Shown here piece after piece: positions 21,431 through 31,762 of a stretch of 42,516 nt of DNA. Origin of the DNA: Basidiobolus heterosporus B8920 (Eukaryota > Basidiobolomycota > Basidiobolomycetes > Basidiobolales > Basidiobolaceae); assembly GCA_000697455.1 (NCBI GenBank), contig JNET01029876.1, positions 1 through 42,516 on the forward strand. The letters run 5' to 3'. The number at the start of each line of letters is the position of its first letter. Within the stretch, counting starts at the first letter, position 1. Position numbers and translations under genes: made by a program. The notes below the pieces were generated by a model. It was given only the letters and a program-made list of their open reading frames with translations. It was not told the origin of the DNA and made no database searches.

Positions 21431-21482
21431 AAAGATCTCGCCTAAGCTATTGAAATAAAGATCTCGCCTAAGCTATTGAAAT
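21431..21482. repeat. Exact 26-bp tandem duplication
   Basis: Copies at 21431-21456 and 21457-21482, each starting AAAGATCTCGCC and ending ATTGAAAT. Confidence 0.93.
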
Positions 21483-21500
21483 AACCAAGCTTCAAACCAT

Positions 21501-21533
21501 CCTAAACCCTAATCCCTAATCCCTGATCCCTAC
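21501..21533. repeat. Degenerate telomere-like tract (CCCTAAT/CCCTGAT)
   Basis: Four to five CCCTAA-related heptamers, about 670 bp upstream of DM9 gene 3. Confidence 0.75.
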
Positions 21534-22020
21534 ATGGGAATGATCAATCTGGGAATTTCCTGTTCGAGCGAATTGCGGAAAGGCTGCTTCTCGAAGATTC
21601 GGAAGACCCACCTATGTGGCATATTGCATATGGCATTCTTGCATCATATCCGATCCATATTACCAAATGTGTCATAGTTGGAATGATAAGCTTACTGATT
21701 GGTGAAGAATTGAATGTTTTGTTCGAAAAAAACCATCTTATTTCTGTTAATGCGCATGTTTTTGAATTTCTTAAGAGTTTTTACTATGAGTGATTTCATC
21801 ACAACCCGATATGCTATTTCTTATGTACAAGGGAGAAGTAAAAATTGGCTTTGGTTTTCACGCAAGTGGGCTCTGATAGGTTTCGTTGGATTCGGTGGGT
21901 TGATGAAAAGCACCGCAACGAAAGAAAGTAGAGATAAATAAAGTTGGAAGAGTAAGGAAGGGTGAAGTGGGGTGGGGTGGTAATAACTGTACAATTAATG
22001 CGAATATGCCAAATTCATCA

Positions 22021-23050
22021 TTAATGAACGATAACTCTGCTATCTTGCCAGCGTGGGGAGGCGGTAGCATTTGATGCATTGTTCGGAACATCTTTGTTAA
22101 ATGGCTCTCCGTTAGCCAGAGGGGTCACTCCAGTTTTAACCTTAAAGGTAGGTTTGAACGGAGATTCAGCGCGTCGAACTGGGCTACTCTCTGTCACCAT
22201 AGACTCTGCGTTACTGTCAGTAGGGGATTGAGACCGATTATCTGGTTGAGAAGCTGGAACATGAGCATCAAATTTGCTGCGCATCTGTTCTAATTCAGAA
22301 CGAAGTTTGGAATTTTCATCCTCAACTTTACTGAATGATTCCCGTAGACTCTTAACTTCCGACTGGTATTGTTGAACTTGTGCTTCCAGAGTAGCAATGT
22401 ATTCTAAATCAACTTGTTAGAAAATGTACCAAAAATCCCGATTTTTCTTTCGAATGATAACTACCTTTTCTTCTTACACGGAAGTTTCTGGCTGATATCT
22501 TGTTACGAAGTTGTCGTCTCTCTTTGGAGCTCAGCTTTTGGATATCTGGGTCATTGGGATCCAATTCGATCTCAATAGAGCTAGCTCGAACCGGTCGATT
22601 AGGGTTTTTGGGTGGACTTTTCTTGGCTGTATTCTGAGGTTCGATAGCTGGGGCAATGGCTTTTTTAGAGGTCAATCTTGAAGGCTGAACAACTTCCATA
22701 GGAGATGCGGTGTTGCTGTCATAGAGTAAACCTGGCTCGGTAGTAGCAGCAACCTGGGAGTCGACGCTATTAAGAAGAGTTTGAAGGACAAGTTCTAAGT
22801 CGTTTTCTTCCATCTTGACATTGTTAAGGGGTGGTTCCACTGGAATAACTGGTGGTGAACCGGCACTTGCTGGTGGGGAGGGAGAGTTTTCAGAAGCTTG
22901 TTCAGCCATATCGTTCTCAAAGTAGTAGCGAAACAGCTCAGAATTATTTAAGCCCTCTGGTTCCTCAACATACTTTGGATCAATAAAAGCATCAAAAGCG
23001 TCGCAAACTTCGCCTTCGACAAAGCAGTTTTGTTCCATAACACTCGACAT
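22021..23050 (-). CDS. bZIP transcription factor
   Basis: Two exons, 23050-22465 and 22403-22021; 322 aa. The N-terminal half is acidic and Pro/Ser-rich, a likely activation region (ELFRYYFENDMAEQ, SPSPPASAGSPP, NDLELVLQTLLNSV). The basic region near residues 170-195 is SSKERRQLRNKISARNFRVR, with the N-x7-R DNA contact pattern. The intron falls exactly at the end of the basic region; exon 2 continues EYIATLEAQVQQYQSEV with hydrophobic heptads (L, Y, L, V, L) forming the zipper. The tail is Ser/Pro-rich with SPFKPTFKVKTGV. Nuclear; binds DNA as a dimer; target genes unknown. The ATG at 23050 is chosen over an upstream TTG. Confidence 0.92.
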
Positions 23051-23492
23051 AGTAGTTGGGGTAGTCAATAAATAAAATTGAAGTTAACTAGAGTATGGAA
23101 AATATCGAGGTTGGTAAAGGTTAGCAGGGATGAAGTTGATGTCCAGCGGAAAAGAGAATACTAACAATCTAAATGTGGGCAATTGCGGGAATTCAGATAA
23201 TTAGTGTAGGAAGGATTTCAGGTCTGAGGCGACTGGAAGTCCAGGTAATAACAAAGATGTGGAATTAAGGGAATGCAAAGGATGCGCTCGAGAATTTATA
23301 CTGAAGTTGGACCAGAATATTCCTACCAGTAAGAACCAATCTGATTAGCCAAGTGTCAAATTGGAAACCGAGCCATCAACCGAGCCATAAAAACAGATAA
23401 GTAACGATAAGCAAGCTCCGATCTTTATTGTCCAATTTGAAGGTTAGATCAACTGCCGCATGATTCATTTTTCTTTTCGATTGATGAACATA

Positions 23493-23538
23493 GCCCTAAC
23501 CCTAACCCTGACCCTTCCCTACTGTAACCCTAGCCCTT
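23493..23538. repeat. Interstitial telomere-like tract
   Basis: CCCTAACCCTAACCCTGACCC followed by two imperfect units, 440-490 bp upstream of the bZIP start. Confidence 0.8.
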
Positions 23539-23810
23539 ATGAATCGACCTTTTCCAGCTCAACCCTTCGCTTTCAATCTCTGCCCACTCCCAGCTCCAGT
23601 CCCAACCTCAATCGCTGATTCAACCTAGTACCCCTTTTCGCTTCACTGTGATACAGTAGTGGGGATAGGTGATGCTCTGAGATGATACTTCAACAACTAT
23701 CATGGCTAAATTGGCCACTGAATGAGTTTATTTCTGCGTCATGACCAAATCTGTTTCGCCGTTCCCCTTAACCCAAAATACCTGATTTTAACCAAATGCC
23801 ATGATATACT

Positions 23811-23824
23811 AACCCTAACCCTAG
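23811..23824. repeat. Interstitial telomere-like tract, AACCCTAACCCTAG
   Basis: Two CCCTAA units in the bZIP-ORC2 intergenic region. Confidence 0.75.
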
Positions 23825-24176
23825 ACCTTGGCAAATCATTGTGTTGCTTCATTCCATTCGATCCATCTAGATTTGAATGATTTCAAACACCACACCGTCC
23901 ACAAGTGATACAGTGCCAAAACAAAGCTCTAACCCTCCCCCTATTTCCCACTCCATGCCCTACATATAGCACCTGGCACCCGGCACCCAGTACCTAGTGT
24001 CTAGTGCCTAATAACCTAATGTCTAGCCACTGATATACTGGTAACAAAATAAATCAGATCCCAATCCTGTAATGGCCATAAGCCACCAAATACTTGAGCC
24101 ACTGGTGAGGATTGAGAGTGGCAATGATTCGTTGTGTCACTTGGGGGGGGGATAGTGATGATTGTTTGAACAATTC

Positions 24177-24212
24177 GAGGTAAGCGAGGTAGGCGAGGTG
24201 TGTGAGGTGTGT
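24177..24212. repeat. Four tandem 9-bp repeats (GAGGTxxGx)
   Basis: GAGGTAAGC, GAGGTAGGC, GAGGTGTGT, GAGGTGTGT in direct succession, 250 bp beyond the ORC2 stop. Confidence 0.85.
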
Positions 24213-24460
24213 GGGAACTCAAATAAAGAGTTAATCCGTTCGATCAGGTGATACTTAATCCCTATCGACTGTGGTACTGATGGAGGGAGAAAAACTGGCA
24301 TTTACATGTAGACTCTACCGAAAGAGTGGGATTTTTATTAAACATGTGCTGGATTGACTATTGTACATAGTACACAAAATAGGTGGGCAAAAGGGAAGTT
24401 CAAATAGGCGCATTCAAGGCAATTTGCTGCATACTTTGAAGAATTTCTAATGAGACGAAC

Positions 24461-26002
24461 TTATGGCATATCGGTCAAAATGGTAGACAACATTTCGGCA
24501 TCCATAGGGATGTAAAGAATCTCGGTTCCTTCAGAAGACCGTTTCGAGTGAATGATTTTATGGTCTCGGAATTCGGTGAGTTGTGCACGAAAGGCGAGAT
24601 CACTGCTGACCAAGAATTTCTCACGACACCTACTGTAATAGGAGGTGTATGGGAGTCCCAGTTCGTGCCGATTGCCAGAAGCCCCGTCAGACTCCATGGA
24701 GATTTGGTATTCAGCAAGTACCCGGAAGATTCCCTTGGCATTCGACGTCAAACTAGCTAACACATAGTGGACTCCTCGAACGCTCATGTCCTTCTGTCTA
24801 ACCATCAGGGAGTTTTCGAAGCTAGTCTCGACCATGTACGACTCATATGTGGTGATATCATGCCATACCCAATTAAATCTTGCTGTCTTCACCGTATCCC
24901 ATAGCATGGCGGCGTTAATGTGATCGACGGAGGCTATGAGGTGAACGTTGGGGACAGCAGCAAGAACGCTCAAGAGCGTTTGAGCTCGCTCTGTGCGGAG
25001 TGAACCGCCATCTATGTTATGGACCAGTAAGTACAGCCGTTCTATGGCTCTATTGCTGCTAGTGAAATACTCGTAAATAGACGAGATTTGCTCTTCTGGC
25101 GATCCGAGCGATCCATTTTTCTGTACTACATCTTCGATGATTTTCCCTAAAACTTCTTTGATAGATATGGTGGGGAAGTAGCCATTCACAACCAAGAGTG
25201 AACCATCAGTAAGGTATGATTGGGCGAACTTATTTAGAAGTTTTCTTTTGGACCCAAAGCCATAAAACAGTATGTTAAAGCCGGATTTCAATTCAAAATA
25301 CCATTGGAAGAATTGCTGTTCATGAAGACTTTGTAATAGCTCAGCCTCTTGAACATGCTTGACTGGAACCGAACGCAGAGCGGTTATAAAGTCTTTGTGC
25401 TCCAGTGTAGGAAGTTTGGACAAAGTGTTATTTGAAGTTTGCGAGTTACCTTTCCCGTGTAAATCCGAAAAGTAACGCTCATAACCTTCTTGACTATCCG
25501 CGGGGGTAACATCCTCCATCTCGTCACTTAATTCGGGATCACTATTCGATTCCGGATCGACTTGAATGGGAGCTGTAACCTTGGGTTTTCTCCCGCGGGT
25601 ACTTTTTGGTTCGGTTTCTGCATCCACATTTGCTCTTTCCTTTATCGAGCTTTTACCCTTTTGCATGTTGCTGAACTGAAACAGATTCTTACCACTAGTT
25701 TGGCTTTCAGCAGGTTCAGATTCCTTTGAGGTGTTCAAGGGTACGTAAATATCATCATCATCCTCGATTGTGTGGATTTCCGATTCGGAAGGTTTCTTCT
25801 TAAGATCAACCGTCAAGCTAGCAAGAAGTCCACTTTTGGGACCCTTGAGCACCTCTTTTTCGTGTGTAGTACGACGTGACTTTGGTACTTTAGATACTTC
25901 TTTCTTATCGACAATATTGATTATATGGTTGGGGATTTCATCGTTAGTCTGGTAAAGAATTGGAAGGATTCGCTCCTCCTCAAGGTCCATGGGTTCTGAC
26001 AT
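24461..26002 (-). CDS. ORC2: Origin recognition complex subunit 2
   Basis: Single exon, 513 aa. Subunit of the six-protein complex that marks replication origins and loads the MCM helicase. The N-terminal third is charged and disordered, with a Lys-rich stretch, EDDDDIYVP and an AT-hook-like RGRKPK, suited to DNA contact. The conserved Orc2 core follows: QQFFQWYFELKSGFNILFYG, GSKRKLLNKFA, VVNGYFPTISIKEVL, LVHNIDGGSLR, VHLIASVDHINAAMLWD, FNWVWHDITTYE, ending in a winged-helix-like C-terminus with FLVSSDLAFRAQLTEFRDHK. Length is ordinary for fungi. First ATG at 26002 used; a TTG lies further out. Shares a 331-bp promoter region with PUS1. Confidence 0.95.
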   Translation of the reverse strand: MSEPMDLEEERILPILYQTNDEIPNHIINIVDKKEVSKVPKSRRTTHEKEVLKGPKSGLLASLTVDLKKKPSESEIHTIEDDDDIYVPLNTSKESEPAESQTSGKNLFQFSNMQKGKSSIKERANVDAETEPKSTRGRKPKVTAPIQVDPESNSDPELSDEMEDVTPADSQEGYERYFSDLHGKGNSQTSNNTLSKLPTLEHKDFITALRSVPVKHVQEAELLQSLHEQQFFQWYFELKSGFNILFYGFGSKRKLLNKFAQSYLTDGSLLVVNGYFPTISIKEVLGKIIEDVVQKNGSLGSPEEQISSIYEYFTSSNRAIERLYLLVHNIDGGSLRTERAQTLLSVLAAVPNVHLIASVDHINAAMLWDTVKTARFNWVWHDITTYESYMVETSFENSLMVRQKDMSVRGVHYVLASLTSNAKGIFRVLAEYQISMESDGASGNRHELGLPYTSYYSRCREKFLVSSDLAFRAQLTEFRDHKIIHSKRSSEGTEILYIPMDAEMLSTILTDMP

Positions 26003-26333
26003 GCTTACTGCCAACTAACCTAGAGTTAACGAAGATAACGAAAGCAGTATAGAGTCAGATAAATTTGATAAGAAATTTGTTTTGATTCTCATTAACTAGG
26101 ACGACAACAATCACTTGGATCGTTTCAATAACAATGATTTTGAGATGGCTTCGGGATTGATCACAGGACATCATTGAGAATGGAATCTAACCCTAACCCT
26201 AACCCTCCCCTAACCTTAAAGAATTAAATCAGATAGCAATTTAGTAAACTTTCGAATACCTGGATCATTGTGTGATTGAGTTATACCTAAAAGAAAAAAA
26301 TCTCATGTAAGGCTTTAGTTAATACACAGTTAA
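26003..26333. promoter_or_regulatory. Bidirectional promoter, ORC2 / PUS1
   Basis: 331 bp between the divergent ATGs, AT-rich, with a perfect telomere-like tract in its right half (26187-26206). Confidence 0.6.
26187..26206. repeat. Perfect telomere-like tract (three CCCTAA units)
   Basis: CTAACCCTAACCCTAACCCT, about 185 bp upstream of the ORC2 ATG and 128 bp upstream of the PUS1 ATG. Confidence 0.9.
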
Positions 26334-28157
26334 ATGAGTGCGGAGCCAACACAACAATCACCGGCTGACGAAGAAATCGTCCAAACAACTGTCTCTGAGG
26401 ATAGTCCATTATTGGAAATTCCCAACGATGGATCGGCTGTTAAAAAGAGAAAAAGGAATAACTTAACCCACAAAGACAGAAAGGAGTTTTTTCAAAAACA
26501 CCGAACTCGTAAAGAACAAGATGGGCTGAGGAATCAGGAACGAAGGATGAATGAGGATGATTCGGATGAGGAAGATAGCAACAAACCAGGCGCACCCAGA
26601 AGACCTAAGAAAAAGGTCGCCTTACTACTTGGTTTCTGTGGGACCGAGTATCAAGGAATGCAGAGGTATCTATTGGCTTCCTAAGCTTTTACCAGACCAA
26701 GTTGATTGATTGTCGTCCTTCCAATACTCAAAGCAATCCAAACGCTAAAACCATTGAAGGTGAGCTTTTCAAAGGCCTAGTCAAGGCAGGGGCGATTTCG
26801 CAAGACAATGCAGACGATATGAAGAAGGTAGCAAGTAGAGTCTGGCTGATTCACCAAAACAGAGCATACATTCATCGCCTAAATACGATAGGTTGGATTA
26901 ACCCGAGCAACAAGAACGGATAAAGGCGTCCATGCTGCTGGCCAATTGGTTTCATTGAAGCTGATAGTCGAGGATACTGACATTGTTGAGAGGATCAACA
27001 ACAGCTTACCAGAAGATATTCGTGTTTGGGGTTAGTGCAAGACCACCTCGTAAATAACTAGCGGTCCTTCTCTGATTTGCATTCTAGGATACATCCCTGT
27101 GATCAAGACTTTTCATGCCAAAACCCTTTGCGACTCACGAATTTATGAATATCTGCTGCCTACGTATGTGTTCGCACCGCCCAACACAAACATCGATCTC
27201 ACCATTCCACAGAATCAACGCACAGTACTGCCATCCCCTGAGGGGACCAAGGAAAGCTATCGCCTATCCACTGAGCAGCTTGACGCGATAAAGGATATGC
27301 TAAACAGCTATGTCGGCACACACAACTATCATAACTACACTGTTGGGAAGTCCCATGAAGACAAAAGCGCCAGACGGCATATCATCAGTTTTGAGGTAAC
27401 CTCATCGATTACTTGAACGTGTTGACAACCTCTGATGGAGTTGTCCTTCTAGTGCGGTGAGCCAAAGGTCATCAACAACATGGAGTGGCTGAGTTTCAAG
27501 ATTCATGGGCAATCATTTATGATTCATCAGATCCGCAAGATGATGGGTACGGCTAGCATTGCTATTTGTTGCTATTCTACTTATTGCTATCCTATTTGTT
27601 GCTATTCTACTTATTGCTATCCTATTTGTTGCTATTTGGTAATGAGTGTACTGAAATAATCCACTAGGGATGATTATTTTGACTATTCGTACTGGTAGCG
27701 CTCTCTCGTTGGTTGAGCAAAGCTTTGGCCCATCCAAGATGAATATTCCCAAGGCCCCGGGACTAGGTCTACTTTTGGAAGAAGTAATGATTCTATTTGT
27801 TTTCTCTTGAGCCTTACTGATCCTTTTGCTAGCCCGTTTTTGGTACATACAACCGTAAATCCGAAGAAAAGGCACGGCCTTTGATCAGCTTCAAAGCATT
27901 CCGGGTAAGAATTCAGGCCAGACACAGCTAATTCGCCAAAGACTCATCCCTTTTCTCTAGGAAGCCATAGAATTGTTCAAGAACACGCACATTTATCCAT
28001 CCATCATTCAAACGGAGTACACGGACAAGCAGTAGGTGATTTTCACTGTATTCAATAACAATCACAGCTAACCAGAAACTGGTGTAGATTTGACATGTGG
28101 ATTGGTGCAATAGACACTTTCCCTGAGAGTTATGTGTATTTGAAGTCACACGCGTAG
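26334..28157 (+). CDS. PUS1: tRNA pseudouridine synthase, Pus1 (TruA) family
   Basis: Isomerises uridine to pseudouridine at several tRNA (and U2) positions in the nucleus. Nine exons: 26334-26665, 26734-26827, 26892-27030, 27088-27395, 27453-27546, 27668-27783, 27833-27904, 27961-28031, 28088-28157; 431 aa. Charged N-terminus with a nuclear-signal-like [33 protein letters not shown]; catalytic Asp152 in [41 protein letters not shown]; and a C-terminal [11 protein letters not shown]. All are Pus1 landmarks. Intron 5 contains a 30-bp minisatellite. AATAAA at 28189. Divergent from ORC2. Confidence 0.95.
27564..27637. repeat. 30-bp minisatellite inside PUS1 intron 5
   Basis: Two exact 30-bp copies (27564-27593, 27594-27623) and a partial third, built from shorter TTGCTAT words. 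They make up most of a 121-nt intron. Confidence 0.9.
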
Positions 28158-28188
28158 ATGCCATATCATCGAAACAGCCAGATGTACA

Positions 28189-28194
28189 AATAAA
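28189..28194 (+). terminator. Polyadenylation signal AATAAA (PUS1)
   Basis: AATAAA 32 bp past the PUS1 stop. Confidence 0.55.
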
Positions 28195-28842
28195 ATCTAT
28201 ATTCTAGTGTGGATACTAGAAACAGAAACCCACGTACCAATCTGACAACAACCATAGTATATCCATTTCAATGAAGGGGGTTATCCATTTTCTTACACTT
28301 TCCTTACACTTTCCTTATCCCATTCAAATCATAGAAGCGCAAATCATTTTTGTCAGTATTGATGTCAGTATTGATGATTAATTTCATTGCCATTTGTTAC
28401 GCACTCGTACAATCACTGAGCTATTTATTTATATTGATTGTTATGAATCTCTACATTAGTTGTTTGATTCACTCCTACAATAAGCAATACCAGCTCTTAC
28501 GTCATTAACAAAGCTGGATTGTGTGTTAGAGCCCTTGGGAAGAGACATATTGACGTACTCTATATTCTTCTATGATGCCTGTGTAGGTGCTCATAATTTG
28601 CCATACAACGTACCATGACCGCTAGTCCAAAGCGATAATAGATATCCTGGCCAGACACCCAATTGTCTTTGCTAGAGATTGTACTCATCTCTATGTAGTG
28701 GGAGAATAGTGTTTGCTGGAGAGACTATAAATGCTGGATATCAATCAAAAGTGGTCGACAACCAAGTTTCTCAACAGCTTTCAACAACTCTCTACCAGAT
28801 CTCCACCTTCATAGAGGATATTAATAAACATCTAGACTAGAC
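28195..28842 (+). promoter_or_regulatory. Trehalase upstream region
   Basis: About 650 bp. A TATA box TATAAA stands at 28726-28731, 112 bp before the ATG. An AGGGG word, the core of yeast stress-response elements, is at 28275-28279. Short direct repeats: TTACACTTTCC twice near 28292 and TGTCAGTATTGA twice at 28351-28374. Stress control of this trehalase is inferred, not shown. Confidence 0.5.
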
Positions 28843-30908
28843 ATGTCCGTATTTCAATCCATTTCGCTACCTAAATCAGTAATTCCAGTCCTCCTAATTT
28901 CCTCACGAGCACTTGTTATATACTCGATGGGTTGTGACTCGCCAATCTACTGTCCTGGCCCGCTCTTAGATAGGGTCCAAAAGGCCCAGCTTTTCCCAGA
29001 TTCGAAAACATTTGTAGATAAGGTACATAATATGTTGCTGATCGCCCTGGTTGCCCTGATCCCCCGATACCCAGAGGCTAACTGATTCATTTATCAGCCT
29101 ACTTCCAAACCTTTAGATCAAGTCTTGGCCGCTTTTAACTCGCTCTCGGCGACTGCCAACAATCAAACCATTGCTCAGTTCGTCAAAGAGAACTTCCTTG
29201 AGCCTGGGATTGAGCTAGTTCCGGCGGATCTACCCGAGTATAAAGATCAACCGGAATTCCTGAACAATATCCAGGATACCGTTCTTCGTGGCTGGGGCCA
29301 GGTGGTCCACAGTTACTGGAAGAAATTAACCAGGCGCATGGACAAATCCTTCTTATGTAAGGGTTGTGTGACATCGTTGTTGGATATCAAAAGACCGTTT
29401 GTCATACCTGGCGGACGTTTCCGAGAGATCTATTACTGGTAAAGTCCGTGTGATCTGATCTCATGCACGTGTTCTAATCACTATTCATCAAGGGATACCT
29501 ATTTTGTGATAGAGGGTCTACTTTTGAGCGAACTCTATGGCACCGCCAAAAACATGATTGAGAATTTCCTGGATATCGTCGATACTTACGGATTTATGCG
29601 TATGTGACAAACTTATTTACCGTCAATTATTTCCCCCTCTGACAATCGTTGTTCTCTTTAGCTAACGGAGCGCGTATTTATTATCTCAATCGCTCACAGC
29701 CCCCGATGTTGACCCAAATGGTCCAGATTTACTACGAGAAAACCCGTGACTTAGACCTACTTCGACGTGCTCTACCAACGCTTGACAAAGAGTACCAGTT
29801 CTGGGTGCGAAACCATACCATAGTAATTGACCAGAACAGGGGATACCGCCTCAGTCACTACAACTCTATCAACCACCACCCACGTCCAGAATCCTATATT
29901 GAGGACCACCTTACAGTCGAGGGTTCCAATCTCAGCGCGGAAGACAAAGATGAACTGTATTCCGATATAGCAACGGGTGCCGAGAGCGGTTGGTAACATT
30001 TTGGTCGCATATTTAATCAGACTCTAAGTCAGAATATTCTAGGTTGGGATTATAGTGCCAGGTGGCTAAAATCGTACCCTGCTAGAAATGAAACAGGCCC
30101 AGCCGTTCTTCGCACTTTAAACACGCGTAAGGTTGTCCCTACCGATCTTAACGCCATACTTTACATGAATGAAAAAGTCCTGGCTGATTTTCATTACATT
30201 GTACAAGGGAGCGAAGCCATCAAGCAGATCAAATACTATACTGCAGCCGCCACCATCCGTAGGAACAGTATCCTTAAGGTTCTTTGGGATGAGACTGATC
30301 TTCATTATTATGATTTCAATGTTACCAGTGGTTCACTACAGAAACTCTTCACCCCTTCTAATTACTGGCCACTTTGGGCGGAGATCTTTCCTGACGGTTT
30401 TATCACTAGACCCAACAAAGTGCTGAAAACATTTTCCATCGTAGAACAGTTTGCCAAGAAATTTGTAGCTGGTATTCCTACCACTGAGATTAATTCAACC
30501 CTACAGTGGGATTTCCCCAATGCTTGGCCACCACTCCAATACGTTTTAATGAGATCTGTGATATCCGTGAGGAACCAGGTCAAGGATAAAATCGTCCAGA
30601 AGAAGCTAAGTGAATTGGGCTTAAATCTAGCTCAACGTATGATAGACGCAGCCTTTTGTGGTTGGAGAATGACTGGTGGCTCTCTTCCGGGGCTTCTTGA
30701 ACGGATCCCTGGGAGCAATGGTACTGGGAATATGTTCGAAAAGTTCGATATCACCAAACTAGGAGCGGCTGGCGGAGGGGGAGAATATGAAGTTCAGGAT
30801 GGGTTTGGCTGGACAAACGGGGTTAGTCTCTGGACATTGAATATCTGGGGAGACAAGTTAAAATACCCTGCTAACTGTGACGGCAAAGTTCATGATCTTC
30901 CCATTTGA
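28843..30908 (+). CDS. Trehalase, glycoside hydrolase family 37
   Basis: Splits trehalose into two glucose molecules. Five exons: 28843-29022, 29098-29438, 29493-29599, 29662-29988, 30043-30908; 606 aa. Signature 1 is PGGRFREIYYWDTYF (from 164; its Trp codon spans an intron) and signature 2 QWDFPNAWPP (473-482). The catalytic pair by comparison with bacterial Tre37A is Asp321 in ESGWDYSARW and Glu566 in GGGGEYEVQDGFGWTNGV. The N-terminus (VIPVLLISSRALVIYS) looks like a signal peptide. The calcium-binding regulatory region of neutral trehalases is absent, so this is more likely a secreted or vacuolar enzyme. The exon 4 donor is GTTGGT. TATA box at 28726. Confidence 0.95.
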
Positions 30909-30957
30909 TCCGCTGTCCATGGATCCATAATACATTCTTCTGTATCTTAAATCCAAC

Positions 30958-30963
30958 AATAAA
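30958..30963 (+). terminator. Polyadenylation signal AATAAA (trehalase)
   Basis: AATAAA 50 bp past the trehalase stop. Confidence 0.55.
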
Positions 30964-31762
30964 CCATTCATCTTCACACTCTTGATTAGATAGCACTAAA
31001 TGCATTCACTAGTATGCGTGAATCGGGTTCCGCGACAAATAATCCTTAACACCGCAGCGTTATCGTGATTACCTATTTCGGCAAGATGCCTTGGAAAGTA
31101 AAGAGTGATTTCCGAGTGATTTCCAAGAAAATGCGAGCATCAGAGTCGCATGTCAAAATTTGGAAGGAAAGACCCATCTTCAGTAAGCAATCTTCATTCT
31201 TTTAAAATATTGGTTATCGGCTAATTTCCCCCTGTCAATAATCCTGGTACAACTTGGGGTTAGTTATGTATAAAAAGAACAGCAGACAAGCCAGGAGCAT
31301 CACTGCATCCACACCCTCAAATGTAGTACCTCGGGAATGTCTACCTTTGTCTTCAAGTGGATAAGATTAATATGATCTGCGTCGACATCTTTAAACAAGT
31401 CACTTCACTCTCATCTCCGTAGTGTATGATTTGTGCCAAGATGTTACATCTTTTCTTTCATCTTAATTCAAACTTGTAGAAATAAATTTCTTGGAAATCT
31501 TTCTTTCGCTGTTGTGGGAATAACAGCATACAAACAACATACACCATAGCATACATGCAATATGCTGGTTATTTACTTAATTACCGTTGGAGTTTACGAT
31601 AACTGCTGACTTAAATTAAGGTTGTTTGGATTAAATCAACAAAGATTGTCATCATTTCTATAGGTTACCACGGATGACCTCATCAGTATGCGTACAAAAT
31701 GCGTGGATTGATTTCGATAAAATATATATTACCATAGGCCTAAACTGTATATTGTCCAAAAT
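30964..31762. other. Intergenic upstream of the Doa1/PLAA-type gene
   Basis: About 800 bp, AT-rich. Only short direct repeats (GAGTGATTTCC twice near 31106, GCATAC words near 31526-31555). No gene seen. Confidence 0.5.

Larger units (their letters stand above)
20833..22020. other. Intergenic with three short repeat arrays
   Basis: 1.2 kb without a supported gene. It holds the 23-bp array (21226-21317), a 26-bp direct duplication (21431-21482) and a degenerate telomere-like tract (21501-21533). A 75-residue plus-strand frame at 21714-21941 shows nothing recognisable. Confidence 0.5.
23051..24460. other. Intergenic upstream of the bZIP gene, with telomere-like and 9-bp repeats
   Basis: 1.4 kb with no supported gene. 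It contains telomere-like tracts at 23493-23538 and 23811-23824, a stretch of loosely repeated CACC/CTAG words near 23970-24030, a G9 run near 24145, and the 9-bp array at 24177-24212. AATAAA on the minus strand at 24334-24339 may serve ORC2. Confidence 0.5.

Noticed and set aside
21226-21482. CRISPR-like direct repeats
   Set aside because: Units are contiguous without spacers and no cas genes exist; the genome is eukaryotic.
21714-21941. 75-residue plus-strand frame
   Set aside because: Starts with ATG but has no recognisable domain, no clear upstream signal and AT-rich composition like the intergenic DNA.
24016-24222. 68-residue minus-strand frame with Pro/Leu/Arg repeats
   Set aside because: Produced by the 9-bp repeat array; no independent support.
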